Shown here: in pieces, positions 17,287 to 26,079 of the stretch
Numbering within the stretch: position 1 is the stretch's first letter
Layout of the letters: each line of letters starts with the position of its first letter
Source: Stenotrophomonas maltophilia
GTDB taxonomy: Bacteria; Pseudomonadota; Gammaproteobacteria; Xanthomonadales; Xanthomonadaceae
Reading direction: 5' to 3'
Assembly: GCF_013464485.1 (NCBI RefSeq)
Contig: NZ_RAUX01000033.1
Coordinates: forward strand, 14,413-69,122
Length of the DNA: 54,710 nt
Notes under the pieces: model-generated
The model's database searches: none
Told to the model about the DNA's origin: nothing
What the model saw: only the letters and a program-made list of their open reading frames with translations
Program-made: the position numbers and the translations under genes

Positions 17287-17789
17287 GGCCGGCCGTCCCT
17301 GCCGAACACCTTGTTCCCCGGATGGATGAGGAAGTCGCCCAGGCCGGTGGTGCCGGTGGTCGGGTCGGCGCCCCCCAGGTGGAAGTCACCCTTGGCAATC
17401 AGCCGCAGAAAATTCATCGCATCTCGGTAGTCCCGCACGATAGGATCGGTGCGCTCATCTGACATGCGATCGCCGTGGAGCTGGTAGCGAACGATGCTCC
17501 GGGCCCACGTGGGCAGCATGGTGTCCATCTGCGCCAAGGGCAGCTGATAGCGCTTGGCCAGGTATCCGTCGATAAGTGCGCCGGCTTGGGCGATCGCTTC
17601 CTGGATTCGCGCCACGCACGCGTCGGCGCGGACGATTTCGGCGGGATCGAAGGCGCTACGATCACCCCCGCGCAGCGTGGCGTCCATCAGTGCGGCCGAC
17701 ACGGGACGTTGGTCCTTTGCCGTGGCCACCTGCGCCAGTTCCAGGGCGCCGGGGATCTCGGCCAGCTGCGTGAGGGTGATGTAGCTCAT
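17283..17789 (-). CDS. Mu gp36-like head-tail connector (DUF1320)
   Basis: 168 residues. MSYITLTQLAEIPGALELAQ at the start, then ADACVARIQEAIAQAGALIDGYLAKRYQLPL, LPTWARSIVRYQLHGD and RDYRDAMNFLRLIAKGDFHLG are typical of the DUF1320 family, the Mu gp36-like adaptor at the head-tail joint. Ends in the overlap with the gp37-like gene and starts 3 bases after the gp35-like gene. Confidence 0.88.
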   Translation of the reverse strand: MSYITLTQLAEIPGALELAQVATAKDQRPVSAALMDATLRGGDRSAFDPAEIVRADACVARIQEAIAQAGALIDGYLAKRYQLPLAQMDTMLPTWARSIVRYQLHGDRMSDERTDPIVRDYRDAMNFLRLIAKGDFHLGGADPTTGTTGLGDFLIHPGNKVFGRDGRP

Positions 17790-17792
17790 GGG

Positions 17793-18164
17793 TCAGACGT
17801 CCTTGCCCAGGTGCGCCTCGATCTGCGGCACGCGCTCGGCCGGCGCCAGCGCTTCCCAGGCTGCGGCATCCAGACCGGCCGCTGCCTGCGCCTTGACCTC
17901 GGCTTCGCCCCAGGCCTTCTTGCCGCCCGCGTTCTTGGTGGCCGCCTTCTCGCGAGCGATCGCCGCTTCGTCAGCGCTCGGCTCACCCTTGGCCTTGGTC
18001 TCCACGTCCTGGACGATCAGCTCCGGGTCACTCTTGATGGCGTCGAGCTGGCCTTTCTTCAGGTCGGCCACGTCGATGGTTTCACCCTGGCGGGTGAAGT
18101 GTCGGCCTGCGCGCCAACGGCCGCGCTCCTGCCTGGATTTCACGATGATCTGCTGATTGGCCAC
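17793..18164 (-). CDS. Mu gp35 / FluMu-type small head protein
   Basis: 123 residues. The first 60 (IIVKSRQERGRWRAGRHFTRQGETIDVADLKKGQLDAIKSDPELIVQDVE) match the Mu-like FluMu N-terminal domain, followed by an Ala/Lys/Glu-rich linker and a small helical C-terminus. Lies directly between the major capsid gene and the connector genes, as in Mu and FluMu. Structural role unknown. Confidence 0.78.
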   Translation of the reverse strand: MANQQIIVKSRQERGRWRAGRHFTRQGETIDVADLKKGQLDAIKSDPELIVQDVETKAKGEPSADEAAIAREKAATKNAGGKKAWGEAEVKAQAAAGLDAAAWEALAPAERVPQIEAHLGKDV

Positions 18165-18193
18165 TGGCCACTCCTATTTTCGGATGAGGGAGA

Positions 18194-18218
18194 GGCCGGT
18201 TGCCCGAAGGCACCGGCC
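18194..18218 (-). other. Stem-loop after the major capsid gene
   Basis: GGCCGGTGCC-TTCG-GGCAACCGGCC on the minus strand, an 10-base stem with one bulge and a stable UUCG loop, 10 bases after the capsid stop and without a following T-run. More likely a partial terminator or a transcript-stabilising hairpin that raises capsid output relative to the genes below. Confidence 0.5.
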
Positions 18219-18227
18219 GGGGTGGTG

Positions 18228-19127
18228 TTACAGCAGCCAGGAAGAGTCTTCGACCTTGACCAGGCCTTTGAGGACGTTCTCTGCGCCGCTGGCCAAGGTC
18301 GACGCGCTGACCAGCTTGTCCGCCTTGAACTTCATGCCCGGCGTAACCACCAGCAGGCTGGGCTTGATGCCCAGCGGTCGGCCGTGGTCGCCCTTACGCT
18401 CAGCCATGGCGGTGTAGGCCGCCACCAGGTTCTCTTCGTTCAGTTCCTTGCGGCTGCCGTAGGCGAGCTGCCAAAAGCCGAAGCCGACGTTGCGGCGGCA
18501 ATCGACGCCGTAGACGTACTCGGCGCGGTCAAACACGTTGTCGTCCGTCTCGCTGGTTTTGGCAACGAAGTTGGGCGCTTTGCGCTCCTGCAGGATGATC
18601 GGCTTCAGTACACGGGTGGTGTCCAGCAGATACCAGGCTTGGCCGTTGCCGCCGTTGTTGTCCCAGTTGCTCTGGGTGGTGGTCGTGCCATCCGCGCCCA
18701 GCACCGGGTGGTCGGTATCGAAGAAGTTCTGGCCGTCGTAGCACAGCGACACGTTGCCGTTGCGCAGCAAGCTGAAAACCAGCTCATCCGGGTGAGCTGC
18801 CACCGCTCGCCCCATCTCCTGCATCATCGGGGTGTAGATGCCGTACTGATCGTCCTCGATCTTGTCGCGCGGCACGCCGACGGTGCTTTCATACTTCTTG
18901 TTCTTGATCGTGTAACCGTGCGTCTCGATGCCATTGACGACGCGGTCACCGATCCACTCGCGCACGCTGGGGAACGCGCCCAGCCAGCCGTACTCTTCGG
19001 CACCGGTCGTGGACGGGACCGGAGTGGCGATGCTCAGGTGCTGCGAGGGAGCCTGGCCCAGGCCCTGGCGGAAGGCCGCGTTGAACGCGACATAGAGCCC
19101 GGACAGATTGGTGCGATTGATGATCAT
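18228..19127 (-). CDS. Major capsid protein (Mu gpT-like)
   Basis: 299 residues from the ATG at 19127 (MIINRTNLSGLYVAFNAAFRQGLGQ), which is the conserved N-terminus of the Mu T / FluMu major head family; the longer open frame upstream overlaps the decoration gene and is ignored. Other family segments: STTGAEEYGWLGAFPSVREWIGDRV, KYESTVGVPRDKIEDDQYGIYTPM, FFDTDHPVLG, and the C-terminal PLGIKPSLLVVTPGMKFKA. About 305 residues is usual, so the gene is full length. Confidence 0.95.
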   Translation of the reverse strand: MIINRTNLSGLYVAFNAAFRQGLGQAPSQHLSIATPVPSTTGAEEYGWLGAFPSVREWIGDRVVNGIETHGYTIKNKKYESTVGVPRDKIEDDQYGIYTPMMQEMGRAVAAHPDELVFSLLRNGNVSLCYDGQNFFDTDHPVLGADGTTTTQSNWDNNGGNGQAWYLLDTTRVLKPIILQERKAPNFVAKTSETDDNVFDRAEYVYGVDCRRNVGFGFWQLAYGSRKELNEENLVAAYTAMAERKGDHGRPLGIKPSLLVVTPGMKFKADKLVSASTLASGAENVLKGLVKVEDSSWLL

Positions 19128-19155
19128 GCGAGGGGATTCCGAGTAAGGGAGGGAA

Positions 19156-19560
19156 TTAGCCGACCAGGACCCAGACGCCAGCAGCGTCCACGTCGATGAT
19201 CTTGCCGGCGACCTTGCGCGCGGCGCTGTTGTCGGTCTTGGCCACCGTCTGGTCATCGACCACGAAAGCCTTGGCTCCGATGTCGGCGCGGGTGATCTGA
19301 TCGGCTGCGGCGCTGTTGGTGAAGTGGAATGCGTAGCCACGCCAGGCGTCCGCCTGGGCGGCGCCATCGCCGAATCCATCGTCCTGGGCAACGCCGACTG
19401 CATCGCCCGAGCCGGCGGTTCCGGCCGGCACGGCGTTGCCGTTGGTGGTGAGAAGTGCGATCAATGTGCCGGCCCAAATCTGGGTGCCGGGGTTGATGAG
19501 GTGGCCCACGCGCTGAGCATCGCGGCGGTTCGTGTTGCGGCCCTGGGTGGCAGCGGTCAT
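19156..19560 (-). CDS. Capsid decoration/stabilisation-like protein
   Basis: 134 residues. Short beta protein with VGHLINPGTQIWAGTLIALLTTNGNAVPAGTAGSGDAVGVAQDD, then KAFVVDDQTVAKTDNSAARKVAGKIIDVDAAGVWVLVG. This layout is that of small phage capsid-cement proteins (DUF2190-like). It lies between the protease/scaffold and the major capsid genes, the usual place for a decoration protein. Identification by pattern and position only. Confidence 0.65.
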   Translation of the reverse strand: MTAATQGRNTNRRDAQRVGHLINPGTQIWAGTLIALLTTNGNAVPAGTAGSGDAVGVAQDDGFGDGAAQADAWRGYAFHFTNSAAADQITRADIGAKAFVVDDQTVAKTDNSAARKVAGKIIDVDAAGVWVLVG

Positions 19561-19602
19561 AGCGGTGTCCTTCTATATAGGCGTGATGGAGGCCTGCCGC
19601 TG

Positions 19603-20163
19603 TCAGGCGGCTGGCTTGGCGGCAGCGAAGTCCTTCGGGCTGATGCCGGTCGCCGAGCAGATGGCCAGCTCACCCGCATCCAGACCATGCTCATCCTTGC
19701 CCTGGGCGCCGCCTGGCTTCCTGCCTTGGGTCTGGGTCTGGCTGAGAGCGGCGATTGCCGGGGCGCTGGCCAGATACTTGTTCAGCGCGGCAATGTCGGA
19801 CTTGCCCAGGTCAGTGGCCCACTCCTTCAAGGCGGGCAGGATGCGACCTTCGGCCAGACCCTGCTCGACCAAGGCGGTGACCTTCTCGTTGGTGCGCTCC
19901 GCACTGAGCGCGGCCAGCTGGCCACGGATCTCTTCCACCGCGCTCAGCGGCACGAACTTGGTCGGGTCCGGCTTGGCGGACGCCGCCTTCAGGGCCGAAC
20001 AGGCAGCCAGCGCGCCGCCTTCATCAACACCCAGCTCGGTGGTCAGGCTCTCCAGCGTGGCCAGCTTCGGGCCGAGCTTGCTGCAGGCGGCAATGGCCTG
20101 CTCTTCGGTGGTGGTGTCGGGCAGTTTCAGTGCAGCCAGGATTGCTGCGAGCAGGGCATTCAT
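19603..20163 (-). CDS. Internal-start scaffold protein (Mu gpZ-like), nested in the protease gene
   Basis: In-frame ATG at 20163 (MNALLAAILAALKLPDTTTEEQ) preceded by AGAGGA at a good distance. It yields a 186-residue helical protein identical to the protease C-terminus. Mu Z and lambda Nu3 are made the same way from inside I and C. The good ribosome site in mid-gene is the direct evidence; expression is inferred. Confidence 0.68.
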   Translation of the reverse strand: MNALLAAILAALKLPDTTTEEQAIAACSKLGPKLATLESLTTELGVDEGGALAACSALKAASAKPDPTKFVPLSAVEEIRGQLAALSAERTNEKVTALVEQGLAEGRILPALKEWATDLGKSDIAALNKYLASAPAIAALSQTQTQGRKPGGAQGKDEHGLDAGELAICSATGISPKDFAAAKPAA

Positions 20164-20715
20164 TGGGTGGTCCTCTGTGTCGGTATGGAACGCGAACGTG
20201 GCAGCCGCACGCAGGGATAGGGCCTGCATGTCATCGATCGCGGGGGTGTTGGTGATGGCGGCCATCTCGATCGTCAGCACCTCGCCGGTCTTCTCATCGA
20301 AGCGGAAGACCGGCGATACGTAGCGGTACTCCTCGGCGTCGATTGCAGCGAGTGCGCGAGCCGTTGGGCGGGCAATAGCCCAGAGGCCGGAACCTTCGCG
20401 CCATTGCAGCGCACGCATCCAGGCAGCGGCCGGCGCAGGCTGCCCGTTGGTTTCCTTGTTGAGGGTCTGATGCTCGTAATCGACGACGAGCGGCTTGTTC
20501 TTGGCGTTGAAGCGGGCGATGACGCGTTCGGCCACCGCCGCATCGATGTACCAGGCCGATACCGGCAGTTCGCGGCCATCGTTGGGCCGGAACTCGCCTG
20601 CAGGCGTCAGCTGCATTTCGATGGTTCCGTCATCGGCAAGGCTCAGCGGCAGCTTGAAGCTGCACGCGGCGATCGCGACGTTCAAGGGCATGGGGGTCTG
20701 GGCTGGCTTGGTCAT
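19603..20715 (-). CDS. Head maturation protease with fused scaffold (Mu gpI-like)
   Basis: 370 residues. The N-terminal 190 residues match the Mu I protease family (PNDGRELPVSAWYIDAAVAERVIARF, NKPLVVDYEHQTLNKETNGQPAPAAAWM, EYRYVSPVFRFDEKTGEVLTIEMAAITNTPAIDDM). The C-terminal part is helical and scaffold-like, and can be made separately from an internal start. First gene of its transcript, 30 bases from the repeated promoter-like site. Processes and shapes the prohead with the capsid and decoration proteins below. Confidence 0.93.
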   Translation of the reverse strand: MTKPAQTPMPLNVAIAACSFKLPLSLADDGTIEMQLTPAGEFRPNDGRELPVSAWYIDAAVAERVIARFNAKNKPLVVDYEHQTLNKETNGQPAPAAAWMRALQWREGSGLWAIARPTARALAAIDAEEYRYVSPVFRFDEKTGEVLTIEMAAITNTPAIDDMQALSLRAAATFAFHTDTEDHPMNALLAAILAALKLPDTTTEEQAIAACSKLGPKLATLESLTTELGVDEGGALAACSALKAASAKPDPTKFVPLSAVEEIRGQLAALSAERTNEKVTALVEQGLAEGRILPALKEWATDLGKSDIAALNKYLASAPAIAALSQTQTQGRKPGGAQGKDEHGLDAGELAICSATGISPKDFAAAKPAA

Positions 20716-20744
20716 CCCAGCCAGATTGGCCGGTCGACTGAGCG

Positions 20745-20770
20745 GATCGGGATTAACATCCGCTAGTGCA
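20745..20770 (-). promoter_or_regulatory. Repeated late-promoter/activator site, copy 2 (protease/capsid block)
   Basis: Minus strand reads CACTAGCGGATGTTAATCCC, three changes from the other two copies, ending 30 bases before the protease ATG. A short GGGCA/TGCCC hairpin lies just upstream (about 20776-20787) but without a T-run. The rest of 20771-20970 holds a tandem CCTCGGACGG(T/G) repeat (20907-20930) and no gene that I can see. Confidence 0.62.
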
Positions 20771-20970
20771 GATGGGGGGCAACTGCCCTCGCGCCATCGA
20801 GCCCAAACTGTACACGTTCTGCAAAAAATCGGCCGTTCGTCGCAACGCCACCTTCACTGCCGACCGCAACAGCGTTTGAAAGGCGTTTAAATCGCCCCTG
20901 AGCGCCTCGGACGGGGTGGCCTCGGACGGTGGCCGCGCTCAGGGGGTCTCAGGGGCCCTGTGGGGCCGTT

Positions 20971-21522
20971 TTAGGCGGGGGGCAAATTTCCGGCTTCTGC
21001 GTCCAAGTCCAGCCAGGCAACGGCAAGCTGTTCGATCGCCTCGGCATCGGTCTCGCTGATGCCCAGGAAGGGACGCGCGGGCAGTCCTGGATGGTTGACC
21101 TTTTTGACGAACCCCGGCGACTCCTTCCCGTCCTTGCCGGTACGCATCTGCATGCCTGGCCAGAACAGCGCCTTGCCCGGCTTGGCTTGGATGACATACG
21201 GGTCTGTGCCCTCCTGGTGCCACCTGGCCTGCCTGGAGTCGGCGCGGATCTCCACCCAGTCCACGCCCGATAGGGGATGGATGCCATCCCTGGTGCGGTG
21301 CGTCGCGTTCAGCGGCGTGCGGCCTGACCCATCTGCCAGTGGCTGCCAGGCGACGCCGTCAGGGCCGATGCCCGTGTCGAATCGGGCTTGGGTGCTCTCG
21401 GTCAGGTCTTCGCCGATCTGGGCCATCAGGCCACTGAGGTCGGCGCTGCGGCGGTGCAGTTCGCCAAACCAGCGCTGCGCCTGGTCGGCATCTACCTGGA
21501 GAATCAGGGGCTCGTCAGCCAT
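20971..21522 (-). CDS. Virion morphogenesis protein (Mu gpG-like)
   Basis: 183 residues, start supported by GGAG 6 bases ahead. Segments FGELHRRSADLSGLMAQIGEDLTESTQARFDTGIGPDGVAWQPLA and ARPFLGISETDAEAIEQL are hallmarks of the Mu G / phage virion morphogenesis family, which acts at the head-tail interface. It ends the lysis/head transcript; about 255 bases without genes separate it from the protease gene. Confidence 0.9.
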   Translation of the reverse strand: MADEPLILQVDADQAQRWFGELHRRSADLSGLMAQIGEDLTESTQARFDTGIGPDGVAWQPLADGSGRTPLNATHRTRDGIHPLSGVDWVEIRADSRQARWHQEGTDPYVIQAKPGKALFWPGMQMRTGKDGKESPGFVKKVNHPGLPARPFLGISETDAEAIEQLAVAWLDLDAEAGNLPPA

Positions 21523-21663
21523 GGTATTCTCCGGCCACGGACCAGGGACCAGCCGCCCCTGGTGTAGCGGCCCCAGAGCCGCAATCCTTCCACAGGGTGG
21601 GCCAGCCCCCGAGGCCCTGCAGGAAGCGCCGCAGAGCGAGCTGGCGCGTCTGTGAGCAAAGGC

Positions 21664-22863
21664 TCATCCTTCCGACCTTCCCCATACCAACACCCCTTGC
21701 CGCGATCGCGGCTGTGGCTTGTTGCCCCGGAAGAAGTCGAACGAGCCCCATACGCCGCCTGGCAGCACTTCGGCGATGACGGTCAACGCATAGCGCTTCG
21801 CCGCCGCGCCTTCACCCTCGGTCACTTCAACCCGCTTGACGTAGTAGCGGCGCAGGCCGACCTTGCCGGCGTCGTTCTGGGCGAAGTTGGCCCAAATCTC
21901 GAACGGCGCCTGGATGGTCTCGGCCAGGAGCGGCAGGTACTTCTCCCGACCATCCAAGCGCGAGGGCTTCTCCAGCCAGTGCTCGATCACCTGGTCGGTC
22001 AACAGCACCGGGTCGCCTGCAGGATCGCGCAGGGTTGAGGTCTCGCCGTACAGCTCGCGCCATACCTGGCGCACACGCTGCGGGTCTCGGATGCCGCTGG
22101 CCAGGGGCTGAGCTGCGGCAGCATCAAGCGGAACCTGCGCCGGTCGTCCGTACTCCGCAGCGGTCTTGCCCGGCAGCTCGGACCACTTCGCCGCCGCGTC
22201 CTTGGCCAAGGCAGCATCGGCGATCTGGCGACCGTTGGCTGCATGCCCCACGTGATAGGCCCACTCCGGTGGCGGGTCGCCCAGGACAGAGGCAGGCCGT
22301 TCGCTGACCTTCCAGCGCATCGCGCGCATCTTGGCCTCCGACACGCCGATCACCGTGCAGTGGCAGCCCCAGCCGTTGGGCGTGTAGTGCGTGTCCCACC
22401 ATGGGTCGGTCGACGGCAGGATGATCCCGTCCCAAGCCTTGTGCTGCTCGCGGGGATTGCGCACGGTGTTGTGCTTGTAGCGCAGGTAGGGAAAGTGGCG
22501 CAGGGTCTCCCATCGACCCGCCTGGTAGGCGGTTCGGATGTTGGTGTTGTAGATGACCGCCGTGCGCCAGGCCTGGCCGCCCGGACTGCCTTCGCCCGTC
22601 CAGCCGACCCAGCCGTTGCGCTGGACGATGTCGCGGAATCTTGCGCGGAAATCCTCCAGGGTCTCGCCCTTGGTGATCGCAGCATCCACCGCCTCGCGCA
22701 GATCCGTCAGCAGGGCATCACGGGTGGCACCGGCAACCACAAAGGCCCGTGCGTGCTGGCCCTGCCAAAGGTCGTTCCAGCGCCGGGTGGGCAGATTGAC
22801 CTTGTCGCGGAAATACCGCTCCGCCTCGGGGAGGCTGCCGAAGTTGCCCCGGATCTCAGCCAC
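21664..22863 (-). CDS. Minor head protein F (Mu gp30-like)
   Basis: 399 residues if started at GTG 22863 (VAEIRGNFGSLPEAERYFRDKV), which has GGAAGA ahead of it and overlaps the portal stop; ATG 22902 or 22881 would add 13 or 6 residues. Contains LPTRRWNDLWQGQHARAF, GETLEDFRARFRDIVQRNGW, IYNTNIRTAYQAGRW and RNPREQHKAWDGIILP...WGCHCTV, the SPP1 gp7/Mu F head morphogenesis domain. It binds the portal and capsid early in prohead assembly. About 140 bases without a gene follow before G. Confidence 0.9.
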   Translation of the reverse strand: MAEIRGNFGSLPEAERYFRDKVNLPTRRWNDLWQGQHARAFVVAGATRDALLTDLREAVDAAITKGETLEDFRARFRDIVQRNGWVGWTGEGSPGGQAWRTAVIYNTNIRTAYQAGRWETLRHFPYLRYKHNTVRNPREQHKAWDGIILPSTDPWWDTHYTPNGWGCHCTVIGVSEAKMRAMRWKVSERPASVLGDPPPEWAYHVGHAANGRQIADAALAKDAAAKWSELPGKTAAEYGRPAQVPLDAAAAQPLASGIRDPQRVRQVWRELYGETSTLRDPAGDPVLLTDQVIEHWLEKPSRLDGREKYLPLLAETIQAPFEIWANFAQNDAGKVGLRRYYVKRVEVTEGEGAAAKRYALTVIAEVLPGGVWGSFDFFRGNKPQPRSRQGVLVWGRSEG

Positions 22864-24439
22864 GGCTGTCTTCCAGCGCATCGAACATGCCGGCAGCGCC
22901 ACCGATCGCCAGGGCGTGCTGCATGGCGCGGGTGAACTGATCGGCGCTCATCGTGGGCAGCAGATCGAGCAGACCCTGCCGGATGTGCTCCAGGTCCGGC
23001 GCGGTATCCACCAGCTGCTGGATCTTCTCGACCCAGTCGGCAATCAACGGGTCGATCTCACCGCCCACCAGGGCGGCCAACTGGTCTTCCCTGTCCTTGC
23101 CACGCGCAGCCTGCGAGGTGGCCGCCGCCAGGCCGGTGCGAGTGAGCGCAGCCACGCCTGCAGGAGCGGAGTCGGCGCCGTCGACCAGCACCGCCTCATC
23201 CGGGCCGGCCTCGGGAATGCCCAGCTCGGTGTGTACCCATGTCGGACTGATGCGCATGCCGAGTTTCACCAGGGGCGGCAGCGCGGTCGCGTAGGCGCCG
23301 ATGTCCTTCGTTTCGGCGAGGTCGAAGGTGAAGCGCGGGCAGCGACGGCGATCGCCCTGCGGAAGGAGGCCGTTCAACATCGCCAACGGATAAATCAGGT
23401 CGCGCGTCAGCGTGGTGGCCACCTGCTTGGCGTCGGCGTCCTTCAGCTCCTTGCGCACCTCGTTGTGCACCTCGCCCAGGGCGTTGGTGCTGCTCTTGCC
23501 ATCAGCCTGGCTGGTCAGCGTTCCGCCCAGGATCGCCTTGCTCTGGCTGCGCTCGCACCAGCTGATCATCAGCTCGAACGCCTTGGGGTCACCCTCAGCA
23601 ACGGCAGGGAAATCCATGGTCATCCCTTCGGGGATGATGCCCGCCGCATTGTGGCCGATCTGCATCAGCGCCCGGAGCAGCGTCAGCTTCTCCTTCTCGG
23701 ATGCACCTGGCGGATACTTGCCGATGCGCATCGGGATGCCGTAAATCTCCAGGAACTCGGCCAGGTCGCCGACGCTGTAGTTCTTGAACAGGTATGGCCA
23801 TACCAGGACCCGGAACAGTGCCGAGCGCTCCAGATAGCCGCTTTTGGCACCATGGGTGTGGGTGATCCAGCCGTAGGGCTGGAGCGCTTCGCCCTCACCA
23901 CTGCCGTCGCGCAGGCGGATCTCCTGCTGATAGCCACGTTTGAGCTGGAACCAGCTCTGCGGCCGGTGCAGGATCGACTTCGGTTGCCACTCGGCACCCA
24001 AGCGCTGCCACTCGATCTCCTGGCATGCAAAGCCCTTGCCGATCGCGTCGGTGGTGTCGAAGAGGATGCCCTCCAGGTTGTCCAGCGACTCCAGCGTTTC
24101 CTGCAGCTGCTCGGCATTCTTCTTCTCGGCCGCACTGGGATTCTTTGGGGGTGCAATCTTCCAAGACAGGCTGGCCACAGCGCGGCGGCGCTTAGACATC
24201 TCGGAATAGATGTGGGCGTCGCGCTCTTCCATGTCCTCGAACAGCTCGTACTGCCGGATGACGTCGCCTTGCTCGGCGGCCAGCATGATCGCGGCCAGAC
24301 GCGAGGGCGTCAGGCCGCGCGAGGGGTGGCCCTGGAACTCGCGCTGTAGCTGGATCGCGTGGGCGGTTTGCGGCTCGGCTAGCTGAGCAATGCGGAGGGG
24401 CTGGCCATCGGGGCCGAGGATGCGGGAGTTGATCACCAT
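22856..24439 (-). CDS. Portal protein (Mu gp29-like, DUF935)
   Basis: 527 residues. DUF935 features: HPSRGLTPSRLAAIMLAAEQGD, YELFEDMEERDAHIYSEMSKRRRAVASLSWKI, NLEGILFDTTDAIGKGFACQEIEW and GGTLTSQADGKSSTNALGEVH. It forms the ring at the head vertex through which DNA is packaged. Starts inside the last codons of the terminase gene (7-base overlap) and overlaps F. Confidence 0.94.
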   Translation of the reverse strand: MVINSRILGPDGQPLRIAQLAEPQTAHAIQLQREFQGHPSRGLTPSRLAAIMLAAEQGDVIRQYELFEDMEERDAHIYSEMSKRRRAVASLSWKIAPPKNPSAAEKKNAEQLQETLESLDNLEGILFDTTDAIGKGFACQEIEWQRLGAEWQPKSILHRPQSWFQLKRGYQQEIRLRDGSGEGEALQPYGWITHTHGAKSGYLERSALFRVLVWPYLFKNYSVGDLAEFLEIYGIPMRIGKYPPGASEKEKLTLLRALMQIGHNAAGIIPEGMTMDFPAVAEGDPKAFELMISWCERSQSKAILGGTLTSQADGKSSTNALGEVHNEVRKELKDADAKQVATTLTRDLIYPLAMLNGLLPQGDRRRCPRFTFDLAETKDIGAYATALPPLVKLGMRISPTWVHTELGIPEAGPDEAVLVDGADSAPAGVAALTRTGLAAATSQAARGKDREDQLAALVGGEIDPLIADWVEKIQQLVDTAPDLEHIRQGLLDLLPTMSADQFTRAMQHALAIGGAAGMFDALEDSRG

Positions 24440-26079
24440 GCTTCGGGTTCCGGAATAGAGAGGTCGTCGCCGTCATGAGAGACGGTGTCGTAGCCGCGGC
24501 TGCTGCGCGGCATTGGCGTCCAAGCCATTTCCGCACCTGGGTGCCGGCTGGCGTAGTACATGAGGGCAATGGCGATGCCGGCATCGCCGTGGCGCTGCCC
24601 ACCGTCCTTGCCGGTGGAGCGCTCAGGCACGCGGGCAACGCCCTTTATCATCTTGATGGCGCGCAGGTCGCCCAGAACGTCCTTGTCGCGCGGGACGGCG
24701 ATGGTGTCGTCCTCGAACGCCTGCTTCAGCGGGGGCATGTTCTCGCGATACCAGGTCTCCGTTGCCATGACGAGGGCGACACGGCTGTACCCGAACTCCT
24801 GGGCGAGGAACTCGGCCACGGCGTTGCCGTTGCCGCGCGCATCCACCGCTGCCTTGACGAAGCGCGGCAGGCGCTTGATGACGTACTGGGCCACCTGGTC
24901 CTGCTGCTTGTGCGGCATGTTCCGCAGTTCCAGCAGGAACGGGATGCGGCGACGCAGGCTCTGCTCGATCTGCGCTGGCACCATGACGGTCAAATCGCCC
25001 GAACGGCCGAAGTCCTGCCCGAACACGCTCTGTAGCTCCGGGTCCAGTGCGTCCAGTAGCGGGCCGACTTCCAGATCCAGCCATTCCTGGACGGCGGTGC
25101 GGCGCGCGTTATCTGACTGCTGCTCGAAGCCCTTGGGACAGGTGTAGCGCAGGACCGGTGCGCCGTACATGCGCTGTTCGACCAGGGCGGTGGTCAACCA
25201 AGCGCCCGAGCCCTGGCTTGGCACAACGTCCAGTTCTTCCTCGGCTGCCGAGCCGTAGAAGGCATAGACGCTGGCAACCCAAACGGCCTGGGCATCCACG
25301 TTCCATACCGCGCCCTTGCGCATGCAGACGCGGCCGTACAAACCCTGCTCGACAGCTTCCATAAACGTGATGCGGTGGACGCTGCCCTTTCGGCCACCCG
25401 CCCGAATCTCGTTCACCAGCTCGTTGAACGGGTTCTGATCGCCGTCATGGGTGCTGATCACACGGACCTTGCCGCCCCAGATCAGCAGCGCCAGGGCGGC
25501 CTTCAGCAGTTCGCCCAGGGCGCCGTGGAATGCGGCCTCATCGATGACCACCACGCCCTGCTTGCCGCGCAGGTTGGCCGGACGCGAGGACAGGGCCACG
25601 ATGCGGAAGCCGCTGGCAAAGCGGATGGTGTAGGTCTTGATCGACTTTTCATCGTCGCCATCCTTGAAGACTTCTTCGCCTTCCTCGACGTCTTCGGCCA
25701 CCTGGTTGAACACGCGCGCCCACATGGCGCAGGCCTCGATGTACTCGATGGCCATGTCCATGTTGTAGCCGATGTAGTACACGTTCATCCCGCCGCCCTG
25801 GCGGGACTTGGCGGCGGTCAGCACGTTGTCTGATGCTTCGGCCCAGGTGAGGCCTACGCGTCGGCTTTTCTCGGCCACCTTCAGGTCGCTGTCATCGGCA
25901 ACCCAGTCCTGCTGGTACTTCAGCAGCACGGCGTCGATCGCGCTGTTGACCTCGACGGCGAGCGATGCCGGCAGTTCGTCCCGCAGCAGATCCTTGGCAC
26001 GATCAGCCCGGTGGACGGCTTCTGCCAATGGAGTCTTGGTTGGCGCAGCCTTCGGGCGCACGGCGCTTGCGATGACCAT
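24433..26079 (-). CDS. Terminase large subunit (Mu gp28-like)
   Basis: 548 residues. The ATPase part includes KVAEKSRRVGLTWAEASDN (Walker A type) and GVVVIDEAAFHG (Walker B), and the nuclease part FGQDFGRSGDLTVMVPAQIE and AVDARGNGNAVAEFLAQEFG. This is the motor that packages phage DNA head-full from the integrated copies, cutting in flanking host DNA as Mu does. TGATG junction with the small terminase gene; 7-base overlap with portal. Confidence 0.94.
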   Translation of the reverse strand: MVIASAVRPKAAPTKTPLAEAVHRADRAKDLLRDELPASLAVEVNSAIDAVLLKYQQDWVADDSDLKVAEKSRRVGLTWAEASDNVLTAAKSRQGGGMNVYYIGYNMDMAIEYIEACAMWARVFNQVAEDVEEGEEVFKDGDDEKSIKTYTIRFASGFRIVALSSRPANLRGKQGVVVIDEAAFHGALGELLKAALALLIWGGKVRVISTHDGDQNPFNELVNEIRAGGRKGSVHRITFMEAVEQGLYGRVCMRKGAVWNVDAQAVWVASVYAFYGSAAEEELDVVPSQGSGAWLTTALVEQRMYGAPVLRYTCPKGFEQQSDNARRTAVQEWLDLEVGPLLDALDPELQSVFGQDFGRSGDLTVMVPAQIEQSLRRRIPFLLELRNMPHKQQDQVAQYVIKRLPRFVKAAVDARGNGNAVAEFLAQEFGYSRVALVMATETWYRENMPPLKQAFEDDTIAVPRDKDVLGDLRAIKMIKGVARVPERSTGKDGGQRHGDAGIAIALMYYASRHPGAEMAWTPMPRSSRGYDTVSHDGDDLSIPEPEAW

